A stretch of 39,739 nt of DNA from a virus. The notes beneath the pieces were generated by a model, which was given only the letters and a program-made list of their open reading frames with translations, was not told the origin of the DNA and ran no database searches. The first letter of the stretch is position 1. Each line of letters opens with the position of its first letter. Both the position numbers and the translations under genes were made by a program. Shown here piece after piece: positions 39,087-39,739 of this stretch. The stretch is from positions 1 to 39,739 of the IMG/VR virus record IMGVR_UViG_3300030116_003716; one strand, written 5' to 3'.

Positions 39087-39739
39087 ATGGCTGGAAACAG
39101 CAATTTTGATGAGATTCTTTCTACTACCTTAAATAACTATGTTCCTAAATTGGTTGACAACATTTTCACAGCTAGGCCTCTGTTCTACGCTTTGACAAAT
39201 GGTCAAACAATTCGGCGCATCAATGGTGGTGCAAAGATCGTTGTTCCTGTAATTTATGGAACGAACTCAACCGCTTCTTCTTACAGTGGAACAGATTCTA
39301 TTTCTACGACTGCTCAAACAGGCATTTCTGCTGCTGAGTACAACTGGAAACAGTATGCTGCTACTGTAACCATCAACGGCTTGGAAGAAGCTAAAAACAA
39401 TGGTGAGGCACAAATCATTGACCTTCTCGAAGGCAAGATTTTCCAAACCCAAGAAACAATTATTGAAAACATGAACTCCATGTTCTATGCAGACGGAAAT
39501 GGCAACAGCCAAAAAGACTGGATGGGCATTGGCGGTATTGTTGGAACAGGCAACGACGGCGGTGGCGGTGCAGCCATTGGTAACATCGATGCTTCTGGTT
39601 CTAACAACACATGGTGGAGATCATCAACTACTAACGTAGGTGGTGCTCTAACCGTGGCTGCTATGGCAACCATGTACAACAATGTTTCTGTGGGTAACGA
39701 TCAGCCAACGATCATCATTACAGATCAAGACGAATACGA
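39087..39739 (+). CDS. Major capsid protein, N-terminal part
   Basis: This is the first 217 codons in this copy, continuing at base 1 of the window. GAGATAAGAAT precedes the ATG. The start NFDEILSTTLNNYVPKLVDN and the beta-rich TARPLFYALTNG and KIVVPVIYG segments agree with coat proteins of the HK97-fold class that have a long N-arm and need a separate scaffold. The full protein is about 320 aa. There is no break in frame over the join. Confidence 0.85.
   Translation, partial: MAGNSNFDEILSTTLNNYVPKLVDNIFTARPLFYALTNGQTIRRINGGAKIVVPVIYGTNSTASSYSGTDSISTTAQTGISAAEYNWKQYAATVTINGLEEAKNNGEAQIIDLLEGKIFQTQETIIENMNSMFYADGNGNSQKDWMGIGGIVGTGNDGGGGAAIGNIDASGSNNTWWRSSTTNVGGALTVAAMATMYNNVSVGNDQPTIIITDQDEY
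39662..39739. repeat. Terminal redundancy, right copy (circular closure)
   Basis: These 78 bases are identical to bases 1-78. Any analysis by genome position should drop one copy. Confidence 0.95.

Noticed and set aside
1-39739. tRNA genes, CRISPR arrays, insertion sequences, integrase and attachment sites
   Set aside because: I looked for cloverleaf T-arm sequences, spaced repeats, transposase motifs and recombinase signatures and saw none. A tRNA search by covariance model was not possible.

Overview
This window is one complete virus genome that was cut open at an arbitrary point. Its last 78 bases repeat its first 78, and the major capsid gene runs across the junction, so the genome is circular or circularly permuted with a unit length of 39,661 bp. 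It is a tailed, probably podovirus-like, bacteriophage. It carries a terminase, portal, scaffold, coat protein, an SU10-type adaptor, a P22/T7-nozzle-like protein and giant internal or ejection proteins, but no recognisable tape measure or tail-tube genes. No integrase or lysogeny repressor was seen, so a lytic lifestyle is the simplest reading. A WhiB-type Fe-S transcription factor, a family confined to Actinobacteria and their phages, points to an actinobacterial host. The AT-leaning composition and compact packing suggest a low-GC aquatic lineage (for example Ca. Actinomarina or Nanopelagicales), but the exact host is inference.

The layout is two opposed gene blocks. The rightward block runs from about 30.9 kb through the origin of numbering to 16.8 kb. 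In order it holds: small terminase, two small basic or acidic proteins, a secreted hyper-acidic protein, two small membrane proteins, a terminase split into separate ATPase and nuclease genes, two small proteins, portal, scaffold, major capsid, zinc-finger protein, adaptor, nozzle-like protein, three fibre or tail proteins including a collagen-like one, fibre chaperone, internal virion proteins of 149, 499 and 1,787 aa, amidase endolysin, a hyper-basic repeat protein, holin and a terminal small protein. Inside it, on the opposite strand, sits a 2OG-Fe(II) oxygenase.

The leftward (presumably early and middle) block runs from 30.3 kb down to 16.8 kb. Its first gene has its own strong terminator. 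Next come about eighteen very small genes (24-29 kb), nearly all with near-perfect Shine-Dalgarno sites and many with overlapping stop/start codons. These are followed by a gp88-like Cys protein, a C5 cytosine methyltransferase, a transglycosylase, WhiB, and a replication/recombination set: Fe-S RecB-like nuclease, possible ssDNA-binding protein, SF4 helicase, archaeo-eukaryotic primase, RusA resolvase, a degenerate PD-(D/E)XK nuclease and a sigma-region-4-like protein. No DNA or RNA polymerase gene was found, so both functions probably come from the host.

Two regions of more than 300 bases lack genes: 29141-29631 and 30307-30915. Both are rich in signals. The most striking are five copies of a parS/E-box-like palindrome centred on TCACGTGA, all in the same orientation and confined to 27.8-30.4 kb; three 22-bp-spaced iteron-like repeats; and a TGGGACAC element placed at the few intergenic gaps of the rightward block, which may be a late promoter or operator. 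These, plus a 13-codon Cys-rich micro-gene, the split terminase, and the acidic/basic protein pair, are the most unusual content.
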